Of a stretch of 64,000 bases of DNA, positions 10,721-23,300 are shown piece by piece. Under the pieces are notes generated by a model that saw nothing but the letters and a program-made list of their open reading frames with translations, was not told where the DNA came from and made no database searches. The first letter of the stretch is position 1, and each line of letters starts with the position of its first letter. The translations under genes were made by a program, and so were the position numbers. Source of the stretch: Bathymodiolus brooksi (lineage: Eukaryota; Mollusca; Bivalvia; Mytilida; Modiolidae); assembly GCA_963680875.1 (NCBI GenBank), contig OY804577.1, forward strand, positions 147,516,196-147,580,195. Direction: 5' to 3'.

Positions 10721-11798
10721 CCTTGTGAAATTTTTAGCAACTTTGATAAACTTTTAATTCTTGAAATAAAAAAAAAAGACTACTTTAGAACTATTAATTT
10801 AGATTGTAAAACATCATGTATGAATGGAGTTTATCTCTCTCTTCCATGGTTTTCACATTTAACAGTGACTTTTTCTGATCAAATCTAATTTTCTCCATGA
10901 AATCATTTAGTTTGAATATGAGAACATTTATACAATCCATGTTAAGACAAAGATCCTGTAGTTATAATGACTCATCATTTATTCCTGATGTTAGTAATTC
11001 TTAATTTCACCTCAATGTGACCATAACCGGTAGTAGAGACACATCAATTATTTGTTTACATGTATGTTGATATGTACATCCTTGTGTTTTTGACTTTTCC
11101 CCTAACTTTGTCAAATTAATTTCATGCCAGTGTCAGAATATTCTGAAACAATTATCAACAAATGCATGAACTGACGAAGCAATCCAATAATTGTAATTTT
11201 CCTTTAAATCCTCCAATTCCAATATTCTAATCAGAAAAGCCAATATTTCTATAGTAAACAAGTTAATGCATCTTGCTGTTAAATGACAAAGCTATTACCT
11301 GATGTTTTATCCTATGACACAATTCTCTAATTTGTGGTGCATCTGTGTGCTTCTGACAAAAGAAGTGAAATGAATTCATGAAAGCAGTTTGAAACTGACT
11401 CTGAGAATACTCTAGTGTAAAACTGTAATTATAATCCATCAGAAGTATAACAGCACTACTGTATGTCCTCACAAGAGACATATAATTGTGTTAATTGGAG
11501 GCCAGCAAATGCCTTTGGAATATTTCTCTCAGTTATTGGTAATTTTGAATTCCCCGGCGAGACAGCTATAATGTGATTTATGTCTTAACTTTGCTGTGCT
11601 GTTATAGACTTGACATTTTAGATACCTTTATATAGATTGGTGAATATTATAGTCTTACTATCATCAATGAATGCCACATTACCATATCTAGTGCTATTTA
11701 ATAAAGGCAGTGTATTTATGTGAAATGAAAGATGTATTATCTTTAGATATGATGCTAAAATATATCAACTATAATTGTTTTGGTACTTTTACCAACAG
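10721..11798. other. AT-rich intronic DNA, no gene seen
   Basis: Unique sequence with no recognisable exon, RNA or repeat until the acceptor-like tract just before 11799. Short frames at 10670-10888 (+) and 11263-11481 (-) have no protein-family features. Confidence 0.45.
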
Positions 11799-11813
11799 AT
11801 CCCATCTTCTTAG
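11799..11813 (+). CDS. Possible 15-nt microexon of the host gene
   Basis: A good acceptor ('ggtacttttaccaacag') precedes 15 nt, and 'gtagta' follows. Entered in phase 1 it reads D-PIFL and leaves in phase 1, so it fits between exons 3139-3168 and 28534-28570 without changing frame. The 40-bp array that follows starts at its end and repeats 'tttag|gtagtagtcag'. This is the same relation seen at better-supported exons and is the main reason to consider it. With only five codons the chance of coincidence is real. Confidence 0.3.
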   Translation: MPSS

Positions 11814-13405
11814 GTAGTAGTCAGTTAACTATTTGATGGTGTGAGATTTTTAGGTAGTAGTCAGTTAACTATTTGATGGTGTGAGATTTTTAGGTAGTAG
11901 TCAGTTAACTATGTGATGATGTGAGATTTTTAAGTAGTAGTCAGTTAACAATGTGATGATATGAGATTTTTAGGTAGTAGTCAGTTAACTATGTGATGGT
12001 GTGAGCTTTTTAGGTAGTAGTCAGTTAACTATGTGATGGTGTGAGATTTTTAGGTAGTAATCAGTTAACAATGTGTTGATATGAGATTTTTAGGTTGTAG
12101 TCAGTTAACTATTTGATGATGTGAGATTTTTAGGTAGTAGTCAGTTAACAATGTGATGATATGAGATTTTTAGGTAGTAGTCAGTTAACTATGTGATGAT
12201 GTGAGATTTTTAGGTAGTAGTCAGTTAACTATGTGATGATGTGAGATTTTTAGGTAGTAGTCAGTTAACTATGTGATGGTGTGCTATTTTTAGGTAGTAG
12301 TCAGTAAACTATGTGATGGTGTGAGATTTTTAGGTAGTAGTCAGTTAACTATGTGATGGTGTGCTATTTTTAGGTAGTAGTCAGTAAACTATGTGATGGT
12401 GTGAGATTTTTAGGTAGTAGTCAGTTAACTATGTGATGGTGTGATATTTTTAGGCAGTAGTCAGTTTATTATGTGATGGTGTGATATTTTTAGGTAGTGC
12501 CAAGTTAACTATGTGATGATGTGATATTTTTAGGTAGTGCCAAGTTAACTATGTGATGGTGTGATATTTTTAGGCAGTAGTCAGTTTATTATGTGATGGT
12601 GTGATATTTTTAGGTAGTGCCAAGTTAACTATGTGATGGTGTGATATTTTTAGGTAGTGCCAAGTTAACTATGTGATGGTGTGATATTTTTAGGTAGTAG
12701 TCAGTTAACTATATGATGGTGTGATATTTTTAGGTAGTAGTCAGTTAATTATGTGATGGTGTGAGATTTTTAGGTAGTAGTCAGTTTACTATGTGATGAT
12801 GTGAGATTTTTAGGTAGTAGTCAGTTAACTATGTGATGGTGTAATATTTTTAGGTAGTAGTCAGTTAATTACGTGATGGTGTGAGCTTTTTAGGTAGTAG
12901 TCAGTTAACTATGTGACAATGTGAGATTTTTAGGCAGTAGTCAGTTTACTATGTGATGATGTGAGATTTTTAGGTAGTAGTCAGTTAACTATGTGATGGT
13001 GTAATATTTTTAGGTAGTAGTCAGTTAATTACCTGATGGTGTGAGCTTTTTAGGTAGTAGTCAGTTAACTATGTGACAATGTGAGATTTTTAGGCAGTAG
13101 TCAGTTTACTATGTGATGATGTGAGATTTTTAGGTAGTAGTCAGTTAACTATGTGATGGTGTGAGATTTTTAGGTAGTAATCAGTTAACTATGTCATGGT
13201 GTGAGATTTTTAGGTAGTAATCAGTTAACTATGTCATGGTGTGAGATTTTTAGGTAGTAGTCAGTTAGCTATGTGATGGTGTGAGATTTTTAGGTAGTAG
13301 TCAGTTAGCTATGTGATGGTGTGAGATTTTTAGGTAGTAGTCAGTTAACTATGTGATGAAGTGAGATTTTTAGGTAGTAGTCAGTTAGCAATGTGATGAT
13401 GTGGA
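11808..13405. repeat. 40-bp minisatellite carrying 'ttttag|gtagta'
   Basis: About 40 copies of a 40-bp unit (core: aggtagtagtcagttaacta). Variants include 'gtgccaagttaact' and 'gcagtagtcagttta', which recur in blocks around 12460-12660 and 12840-13130. Each unit joins an acceptor-like T-run plus AG directly to a GTAGTA donor-like sequence. Confidence 0.95.
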
Positions 13406-13439
13406 TTGCCATATTTACAAGGATGGGGGGCACCTGACA

Positions 13440-15120
13440 TAGATTACTGCAATATGAACCAGTGTGGAGACACCTCACATGGATTACTGCAATATGGACC
13501 AGTGTGGAGACACCTCACATGGATTACTGCAATATGGACCAGTGTGGAGACACCTCACATGGATTACTGCAATATGGACTAGTATGGAGACACCTTACAT
13601 GGATTACTGCAATATGGACCAGTGTGGAGACACCTTACATGGATTACTGCAATATGGACCAGTGTGGAGACACCTCACATGGATTACTGCAATATGGACC
13701 AGTGTGGAGACACCTTACATGGATTACTGCAATATGGACCAGCGTGGAGACACCTCACATGGATTACTGCAATATGGACCAGTGTGGAGACAACTTGCAT
13801 GGATTACTGCAATATGCACCAGTGTGGAGACACTTTACATGGATCATTGCAATATGGACCAGTGTGGAGACACCTCACATGGATTACTGCAATATGGACT
13901 AGTGTGGAGACACCTTACATGGATTACTGCAATATGGACCAGTGTGGAGACACCTTACATGGATTACTGCAATATGGACTAGTGTGGAGACACCTCACAT
14001 GGATTACTGCAATATGGACTAGTGTGGAGACACCTCACATGGATTACTGCAATATGGACTAGTGTGGAGACACATCACATGGATTACTGCAATATGGACT
14101 AGTGTGGAGACACCTTACATGGATTACTGCAATATGAACCAGTGTGGAGACACCTCACATGGATTACTGCAATATGGACTAATGTGGAGACACCTCACAT
14201 GGATTACTGCAATATGGACCAGTGTGAAGACACCTCACATGGATTACTGCAATATGGACTAGTGTGGAGACACCTCACATGGATTACTGCAATATGGACT
14301 AGTGTGGAGACACCTCACATGGATTACTGCAATATGGACCAGTGTGGAGACACCTCACATGGATTACTGCAATATGCACTAGTGTGGAGACACCTCACAT
14401 GGATTACTGCAATATGGACTAGTGTGGAGACACCTCACATGGATTACTGCAATATGGACTAGTGTGGAGACACCTCACATGGATTACTGCAATATGGACC
14501 ACTGTGGAGACACCTCACATGGATTACTGCAATATGGACTAGTGTGGAGACACCTCACATGGATTACTGCAATATGAACCAGTGTGGAGACACCTCACAT
14601 GGATTACTGCAATATGGACTAGTGTGGAGACACCTCACATGGATTACTGCAATATGGACTAGTGTGGAGACACCTCACATGGATTACTGCAATATGGACC
14701 AGTGTGGAGACACCTCACATGGATTACTGCAATATGGACCAGTGTGGAGACACCTCACATGGATTACTGCAATATGGACTAGTGTGGAGACACCTCACAT
14801 GGATTACTGCAATATGGACCAGTGTGGAGACACCTCACATGGATTACTGCAATATGGACTAGTGTGGAGACACCTCACATGGATTACTGCAATATGGACC
14901 AGTGTGGAGACACCTCACATTGATTACTGCAATATGGACCAGTGTGGAGACACCTCACATGGATTACTGCAATATGGACTAGTGTGGAGACACCTCACAT
15001 GGATTACTGCAATATGGACTAGTGTGGAGACACCTCACATGGATTACTGCAATATGGACTAGTGTGGAGACACCTCACATGGATTACTGCAATATGGACT
15101 AGTGTGGAGACACCTCACAT
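13440..15120. repeat. 40-bp minisatellite, unrelated to its 40-bp neighbour
   Basis: About 42 copies (core: tggagacacctcacatggat, then tactgcaatatgga). The unit differs from the preceding array although both are exactly 40 bp. Copies differ by single bases (gacc/gact, cctca/cctta), and the right half is more homogeneous. Decayed copies continue to about 15250. Confidence 0.95.
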
Positions 15121-15950
15121 AGAATGCTGCCTTATTCTAAGTGTGTCACACCTGATAATGTACTACTGCAATATGGACCAGTGTGGGGATACCTCGCATG
15201 AATTACTGCCATGTTGACAAATGTGTCACACCTGACATGCCATGGATTACTGCAATATTTATATGGAATGTTGATATATTGACATGAAATACTACCATAT
15301 TGACTGACAGTTATAAAACAATTTGACTGAAGTAGAATATTTAAATAATTTCTTTTTGCTACATATATTTCCATGGATCATAATATAATATTATAATAGC
15401 TTTTAATATAACTAGTAAGATAAGATAAGATAAGATAAGATAGATAAGATAAGTTTTATTTATAGTTTGCATATTTAAATAATAATACAACACAAGCCCT
15501 AGTGGGCTTTTGACCGACATGTATATTCTCTTTACTTATTTTAGATTGGCAAGGGTTTAGGGTTAGGTTTAGAGATTTTGATTATATGAATTAAGAATGT
15601 TGACAAGTAAAATATAGTTCTAAATATAGAATAAATGTATTAGATATTAAGTTGACTCACAGTAGCATTATTAGGGTTATATTTAGGATAAATTCATCTT
15701 TGCTGAAGGCTCTAATATTGATAATACAATAATCATGAAACAAATAAATTAAGGTTGACCTACGTTTGTCTGTCCATTTATTGATTGAATTATTATCGAT
15801 CCATTGAGACTTTATTAAATTTCTTCCTTCAAATAATGATTTTCTGAAGCATTTAGGTCCACTTACAGCATCAATAACTCTACATTTACATGTATATATT
15901 GTCTAATACAGACATAATTATTTCTCTCTAGACAGCGCTATCTATTAGAC
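15121..15950. other. Spacer between arrays: decayed repeats, microsatellite, AT-rich DNA
   Basis: It opens with degraded 40-bp units, then AT-rich intron with a (TAAGA)n tract at 15415-15453 and a short telomere-like stretch near 15550 ('gggtttagggttaggttta'). No gene is visible. Confidence 0.6.
15415..15453. repeat. (TAAGA)n microsatellite
   Basis: Seven to eight TAAGA repeats with one shortened unit (tagataaga). Confidence 0.9.
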
Positions 15951-18735
15951 AATTCTGTGATTAGGTCGGCTGTTTTGTATGGAGATCTTTGTAGACAGTA
16001 CTACCTGCAGTCAATTCTGTCTTTAGGTCAGCTGTTTTGTATGGAGATCTTTGTAGACAATACTGCCTGCAGTCAATTCTGTGATTAGGTCAGCTGTTTT
16101 GTATAGAGATCTCTGTAGACAGTACTACCTGCAGTCAATTCTGTGATTAGGTCGGCTGTTTTGTATGGAAATCTCTGTAGACAGTTCACCTGTAGTCAAA
16201 TATGTGATTAGGTCAGCTGTTTTGCATGGAGATCTTTGTAGACAGTACTACCTGCAGTCAATTCTGTGTTTAGATCAGCTGTTTTGTATGGAGATCTCTG
16301 TAGACAGTACTGCCTGCAGTCAATTCTGTCTTTAGGTCAGCTGTTTTGTATGGAGATCTTTGTAGACAGTACTACCTGCAGTCAATTCTGTCTTTAGGTC
16401 AGCTGTTTTGTATGGAGATCTTTGTAGACAATACTACCTGCAGTCAATTCTGTCTTTAGGTCAGCTGTTTTGTATGGAGATCTTTGTAGACAATACTACC
16501 TGCAGTCAATTCTGTGATTAGGTCAGCTGTTTTGTATGGAGATCTTTGTAGACAGTACTACCTGCAGTCAATTCTGTGTTTAGATCAGCTGTTTTGTATG
16601 GAGATCTCTGTAGACAGTACTACCTGCAGTCAATTCTGTCTTTAGGTCAGCTGTTTTGTATGGAGATCTTTGTAGACAATACTACCTGCAGTCAATTCTG
16701 TGATTAGGTCAGCTGTTTTGTATGGAGATCTTTGTAGACAGTACTACCTGCAGTCAATTCTGTGATTAGGTCAGCTGTTTTGTATGGAGATCTTTGTAGA
16801 CAATACTACCTGCAGTCAATTCTGTCTTTAGGTCAGCTGTTTTGTATGGAGATCTTTGTAGACAATACTACCTGCAGTCAATTCTGTGATTAGGTCAGCT
16901 GTTTTGTATAGAGATTTCTGTAGACAGTACTGCCAGCAGTCAATTCTGTGATTAGGTCAGCTGTTTTGTATAGAGATCTTTGTAGACAGTACTACCAGCA
17001 GTCAATTCTGTGATTAGGTCAGCTGTTTTGTATAGAGATCTTTGTAGACAGTACTACCTGCAGTCAATTCTGTGATTAGGTCAGCTGTTTTGTATGGAGA
17101 TCTCTGTAGACAGTACTGCCAGCAGTCAATTCTGCGATTAGGTCAGCTGTTTTGCATGGAGATCTTTGTAGACAGTACTACCTGCAGTCAATTCTGTGTT
17201 TAGATCAGCTGTTTTGTATGGAGATCTCTGTAGACAGTACTACCTGCAGTCAATTCTGTGATTAGGTCAGCTGTTTTGTATAGAGATTTCTGTAGACAGT
17301 ACTACCTGCAGTCAATTCTGTGATTAGGTCAGCTGTTTTGTATGGAGATCTCTGTAGACAGTACTACCTGCAGTCAATTCTGTGATTAGGTCAGCTGTTT
17401 TGCATGGAGATCTTTGTAGACAGTACTACCTGCAGTCAATTCTGTGATTAGGTCAGCTGTTTTGCATGGAGATCTTTGTAGACAGTACTACCTGCAGTCA
17501 ATTCTGTGATTAGGTCAGCTGTTTTGTATAGAGACCTCTGTAGACAGTACTGCCAGCAGTCAATTCTGTGATTAGATCAGCTGTTTTGTATGGAGATCTC
17601 TGTAGACAGTACTACCTGCAGTCAATTCTGTGATTAGGTCAGCTGTTTTGCATGGAAATCTTTGTAGACAGTACTACCTGCAGTCAATTCTGTGATTAGG
17701 TCAGCTGTTTTGTATAGAGACCTCTGTAGACAGTACTGCCAGCAGTCAATTCTGTGATTAGATCAGCTGTTTTGTATGGAGATCTTTGTAGACAGTACTG
17801 CCTGCAGTCAATTCTGTGAATAGGTTGGCTGTTTTGTATGGAGATCTTTGTAGACAGTACTGCCTGCAGTCAATTCTGTGATTAGGTCAGCTGTTTTGTA
17901 TAGAGATCTCTGTAGAAAGTACTGCCTGCAGTCAATTCTGTGATTAGGTCAGTTGTTTTGTATAGAGATCTCTGTAGACAGTACTGCCTGCAGTCAATTC
18001 TGTTTAGGTCAGCTGTTTTGTATGGAGATCTTTGTAGACAGTACTGCCTGCAGTCAATTCTGTGATTAGGTCAGTTGTTTTGTATAGAGATCTCTGTAGA
18101 CAGTACTGCCTGCAGTCAATTCTGTTTAGGTCAGCTGTTTTGTATGGAGATCTTTGTAGACAGTACTGCCTGCAGTCAATTCTGTGATTAGGTCAGCTGT
18201 TTTGTATAGAGATCTCTGTAGACAGTACTGCCTGCAGTCAATTCTGTTTAGGTCAGCTGTTTTGTATGGAGATCTTTGTAGACAGTACTGCCTGCAGTCA
18301 ATTCTGAATAGGTCAGCTGTTTTGTATAGAGATCTCTGTAGACAGTACTGCCTGCAGTCAATTCTGTTTAGGTCAGCTGTTTTGTATGGAGATCTTTGTA
18401 GACAGTACTGCCTGCAGTCAATTCTGTTTAGGTCAGCTGTTTTGTATAGAGATCTCTGTAGACAGTACTGCCTGCAGTCAATTCTGTTTAGGTCAGCTGT
18501 TTTGTATGGAGACCTCTGTAGACAGTACTGCCTGCAGTCAATTCTGTGATTAGGTCGGCTGTTTTGTATAGAGATCTCTGTAGACAGTACTGCCTGCAGT
18601 CAATTCTGTGATTAGGTCGGCTGTTTTGTATAGAGATCTCTGTAGACAGTACTGCCTGCAGTCAATTCTGTGATTAGGTCAGCTGTTTTGTATGGAGATC
18701 TGTGTAGACAATCCACATGTAGTCAATTTTGTGAT
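15951..18735. repeat. 62-bp minisatellite with 59- and 60-bp variants
   Basis: About 45 copies (core: ggtcagctgttttgtatgga, then tgtagacagtac..cctgcag). In the right third the 'tgattagg' form alternates with 'tgtttagg' in a two-unit pattern (about 17990-18520). The array is flanked by degraded copies on the right to about 18780. Confidence 0.95.
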
Positions 18736-18904
18736 GAGGTCAGCAGTTTTGAATTGGGATCTATGTAGTCAATATTACTAAGTCAATGGCCTTTTTTATA
18801 TGGAGATAGGTACAGATGATATAACTATCATGGGTTAATTTACTGTTCTGAGATGACAGTGAAACTCATATGTGAACAAAGACAGACAGAACAATTAATA
18901 TTTA

Positions 18905-20275
18905 CTACTGTCAAGTCTTATAACATTACAATTAATACTGTGTTACTGATTAGATTAGGTTCTAGACTTATAACATTACAATTAATACTGTGTTACTGAT
19001 TAGATTAGTTTCTAGTCTTATAACATTACAATTAATACTGTGTTACTGATTAGATTAGGTTCTAGTCTTATAACATTACAATTAATACTGTGTTACTGAT
19101 TAGATTAGGTTCTAGACTTATAACATTACAGTTACTACTGTGTTACTGATTAGATTAGGTTCTAGACTTATAACATTACAGTTACTACTGTGTTACTGAT
19201 TAGATTAGGTTCTAGACTTATAACATTACAATTAATACTGTGTTACTGATTAGATTAGGTTCTAGACTTATAACATTACAGTTAATACTGTGTTACTGAT
19301 TAGATTAGGTTCTAGACTTATAACATTACAGTTAATACTGTGTTACTGATTAGATTAGGTTCTAGTCTTATAACATTACAGTTAATACTGTGTTACTGAT
19401 TAGATTAGGTTCTAGTCTTATAACATTACAATTAATACTGTGTTACTGATTAGATTAGGTTCTAGACTTATAACATTACAGTTAATACTGTGTTACTGAT
19501 TAGATTAGGTTCTAGTCTTATAACATTACAATTAATACTGTGTTACTGATTAGATTAGGTTCTAGACTTATAACATTACAGTTAATACTGTGTTACTGAT
19601 TAGATTAGGTTCTAGACTTATAACATTACAGTTAATACTGTGTTACTGATTAGATTAGGTTCTAGATTTATAACATTACAATTAATACTGTGTTACTGAT
19701 TAGATTAGGTTCTAGACTTATAACATTACAGTTAATACTGTGTTACTGATTAGATTAGGTTCTAGACTTATAGCATTACAATTAATACTGTGTTTCTGAT
19801 TAGATTAGGTTCTAGTCTTATAACATTACAGTTAATACTGTGTTACTGATTAGATTAGGTTCTAGTCTTATAACATTACAATTAATACTGTGTTACTGAT
19901 TAGATTAGGTTCTAGTCTTATAACATTACAGTTAATACTGTGTTACTGATTAGATTAGGTTCTAGTCTTATAACATTACAATTAATACTGTGTTACTGAT
20001 TAGATTAGGTTCTAGACTTATAACATTACAATTAATACTGTGTTACTGATTAGATTAGGTTCTAGTCTTATAACATTACAATTAATACTGTGTTACTGAT
20101 TAGATTAGGTTCTAGATTTATAACATTACAATTAATACTGTGTTACTGATTAGATTAGGTTCTAGACTTATAACATTACAGTTAATGCTGTGTTACTGAT
20201 TAGATTAGGTTCTAGTCTTATAGCATTACAGTTAATACTATGTTACTGATTAGATTAGGTTCTAGTCTTATGACA
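18905..20275. repeat. 50-bp minisatellite
   Basis: About 27 copies of an exact 50-bp unit (core: ttataacattacaattaata, then ctgtgttactgattagatta). Variants are attaa/gttaa and tagtc/tagac. Decayed copies run on to about 20350. Confidence 0.95.
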
Positions 20276-20397
20276 TTACTGTGTATAACATATTATTGTG
20301 TCTAGCATATTACTGTGTCTAACACATTATTGTGTTCAACAATTTACTGTGTCAAGCAAAATACAGTGACCTACACTTGCTTTTAATGTGTACTTGT

Positions 20398-23300
20398 TCA
20401 ACTTTCCTTTGTCTGCATGCTGTGGTTGTATCATACTTCACTGTGTGAAGTTTAACTTTCCTTTGTCAGCATGCTGTTGTTGTATCATACTTCACTGTGT
20501 GTAGTTTAACTTTCCTTTGTCAGCATGCTGTGGTTGTATCATACTTCACTGTGTGTAGTTTAACTTTCCTTTGTCAGCATGCTGTGGTTGTATCATACTT
20601 CACTGTGTGTAGTTTAACTTTCCTTTGTCAGCATGCTAATGGTTGTATCATACTTCACTGTGTGTAGTTTAACTTTCCTTTGTCAGCATGCTGTGGTTGT
20701 ATCATACTTCACTGTGTGTAGTTTAACTTTCCTTTGTCAGCATGCTGTGGTTGTATCATACTTCACTGTGTGTAGTTTAACTTTCCTTTGTCAGCATGCT
20801 GTGGTTGTATCATACTTCACTCTGTGTAGTTTAACTTTCCTTTGTCAGCATGCTGTGGTTGTATCATACTTCACTGTGTGTAGTTTAAATTTCCTTTGTC
20901 AGCATACTGTGGTTGTATCATACTTCACTCTGTGTAGTTTAACTTTCCTTTGTCAGCATGCTGTGGTTGTATCATACTTCACTCTGTGTAGTTTAACTTT
21001 CCTTTGTCAGCATGCTGTGGTTGTATCATACTTCACTGTGTGTAGTTTAACTTTCCTTTGTCAGCATGCTGTTGTTGTATCATACTTCACTGTGTGTAGT
21101 TTAACTTTCCTTTGTCAGCATGCTGTGGTTGTATCATACTTCACTGTGTGTAGTTTAACTTTCCTTTGTCAGCATGCTGTGGTTGTATCATACTTCACCT
21201 GTGTGTAGTTTAACTTTCCTTTGTCAGCATGCTGTGGTTGTATCATACTTCACTGTGTGTAGTTTAACTTTCCTTTGTCAGCATGCTGTAGTTGTATCAT
21301 ACTTCACTCTGTGTAGTTTAACTTTCCTTTGTCAGCATGCTGTGGTTGTATCATACTTCACTGTGTGTAGTTTAACTTTCCTTTGTCAGCATGCTGTGGT
21401 TGTATCATACTTCACTCTGTGTAGTTTAACTTTCCTTTGTCAGCATGCTGTGCTTGTATCATACTTCACTGTGTGTAGTTTAAATTTCCTTTGTCAGCAT
21501 ACTGTGGTTGTATCATACTTCACTGTGTGTAGTTTAACTTTCCTTTGTCAGCATGCTGTGGTTGTATCATACTTCACTCTGTGTAGTTTAACTTTCCTTT
21601 GTCAGCATGCTGTGGTTGTATCATACTTCACTGTGTGTAGTTTAAATTTCCTTTGTCAGCATACTGTGGTTGTATCATACTTCACTGTGTGTAGTTTAAC
21701 TTTCCTTTGTCAGCATGCTGTGGTTGTATCATAGTTCACTCTGTGTAGTTTAACTTTCCTTTGTCAGCATGCTGTGGTTGTATCATACTTCACTCTGTGT
21801 AGTTTAACTTTCCTTTGTCTGCATGCTGTGGTTGTATCATACTTCACTCTGTGTAATTTAACTTTCCTTTGTCAGCATGCTGTTGTTGTATCATACTTCA
21901 CTGTGTGTAGTTTAACTTTCCTTTGTCAGCATGCTGTAGTTGTATCATACTTCACTCTGTGTAGTTTAACTTTCCTCTGTCAGCATGCTGTGGTTGTATC
22001 ATACTTCACTCTGTGTAATTTAACTTTCCTTTGTCAGCATGCTGTGGTTGTATCATACTTCACTGTGTGTAGTTTAACTTTCCTTTGTCAGCATGCTGTG
22101 GTTGTATCATACTTCACTCTGTGTAATTTAACTTTCCTTTGTCAGGATGCTGTGGTTGTATCATACTTCACTCTGTGTAGTTTAACTTTCCTTTGTCAGC
22201 ATGCTGTAGTTGTATCATACTTCACTCTTTGTAGTTTAACTTTCCTCTGTCAGCATGCTGTGGTTGTATCATACTTCACTCTTTGTAGTTTAACTTTCCT
22301 TTGTCAGCATGCTGTGGTTGTATCATACTTCACTGTGTGTAGTTTAACTTTCCTTTGTCAGCATGCTGTGGTTGTATCATACTTCACTGTGTGTAGTTTA
22401 ACTTTCCTTTGTCAGCATGCTGTGGTTGTATCATACTTCACTGTGTGTAGTTTAACTTTCCTTTGTCAGCATGCTGTGGTTGTATCATACTTCACTGTGT
22501 GTAGTTTAACTTTCCTTTGGCAGCATGCTGTGGTTGTATCATACTTCACTCTGTGTAGTTTAACTTTCCTTTGTCAGCATGCTGTGGTTGTATCATACTT
22601 CACTGTGTGTAGTTTAAATTTCCTTTGTCAGCATGCTGTAGTTGTATCATACTTCACTCTGTGTAGTTTAACTTTCCTTTGTCAGCATGCTTGTGGTTGT
22701 ATCATACTTCACTCTTTGTAGTTTAAATTTCCTTTGTCAGCATGCTGTAGTTGTATCATACTTCACTCTTTGTAGTTTAAATTTCCTTTGTCAGCATGCT
22801 GTGGTTGTATCATACTTCACTCTTTGTAGTTTAAATTTCCTTTGTCAGCATGCTGTAGTTGTATCATACTTCACTCTTTGTAGTTTAAATTTCCTTTGTC
22901 AGCATGCTGTAGTTGTATCATACTTCACTCTTTGTAGTTTAAATTTCCTTTGTCAGCATGCTGTGGTTGTATCATACTTCACTCTTTGTAGTTTAAATTT
23001 CCTTTGTCAGCATGCTGTAGTTGTATCATACTTCACTGTGTGTAGTTTAAATTTCCTTTGTCAGCATGCTGTAGTTGTATCATACTTCACTTTTTGTAGT
23101 TTAACTTTCCTTTGTCAGCATGCTAATGGTTGTATCATACTTCACTCTGTGTAGTTTAACTTTCCTTTGTCAGCATGCTGTAGTTGTATCATACTTCACT
23201 CTGTGTAGTTTAACTTTCCTCTGGCAGCATGCTGTGGTTGTATCATACTTCACTCTGTGTAATTTAACTTTCCTTTGTCAGCATGCTGTGGTTGTATCAT

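Noticed and set aside
13462..15062. Overlapping frames rich in W, M and D (for example WRHLTWITAIWTS)
   Set aside because: A 40-bp unit is not a multiple of three, so all three frames cycle through the same sequence. This is expected from the array.
15938..15983. Possible exon between 'tttctctctag' and 'gtcggc' at the start of the 62-bp array
   Set aside because: The phase-1 frame needed hits a stop and GTCGGC is a poor donor, so the junction-seeding pattern is not claimed here.
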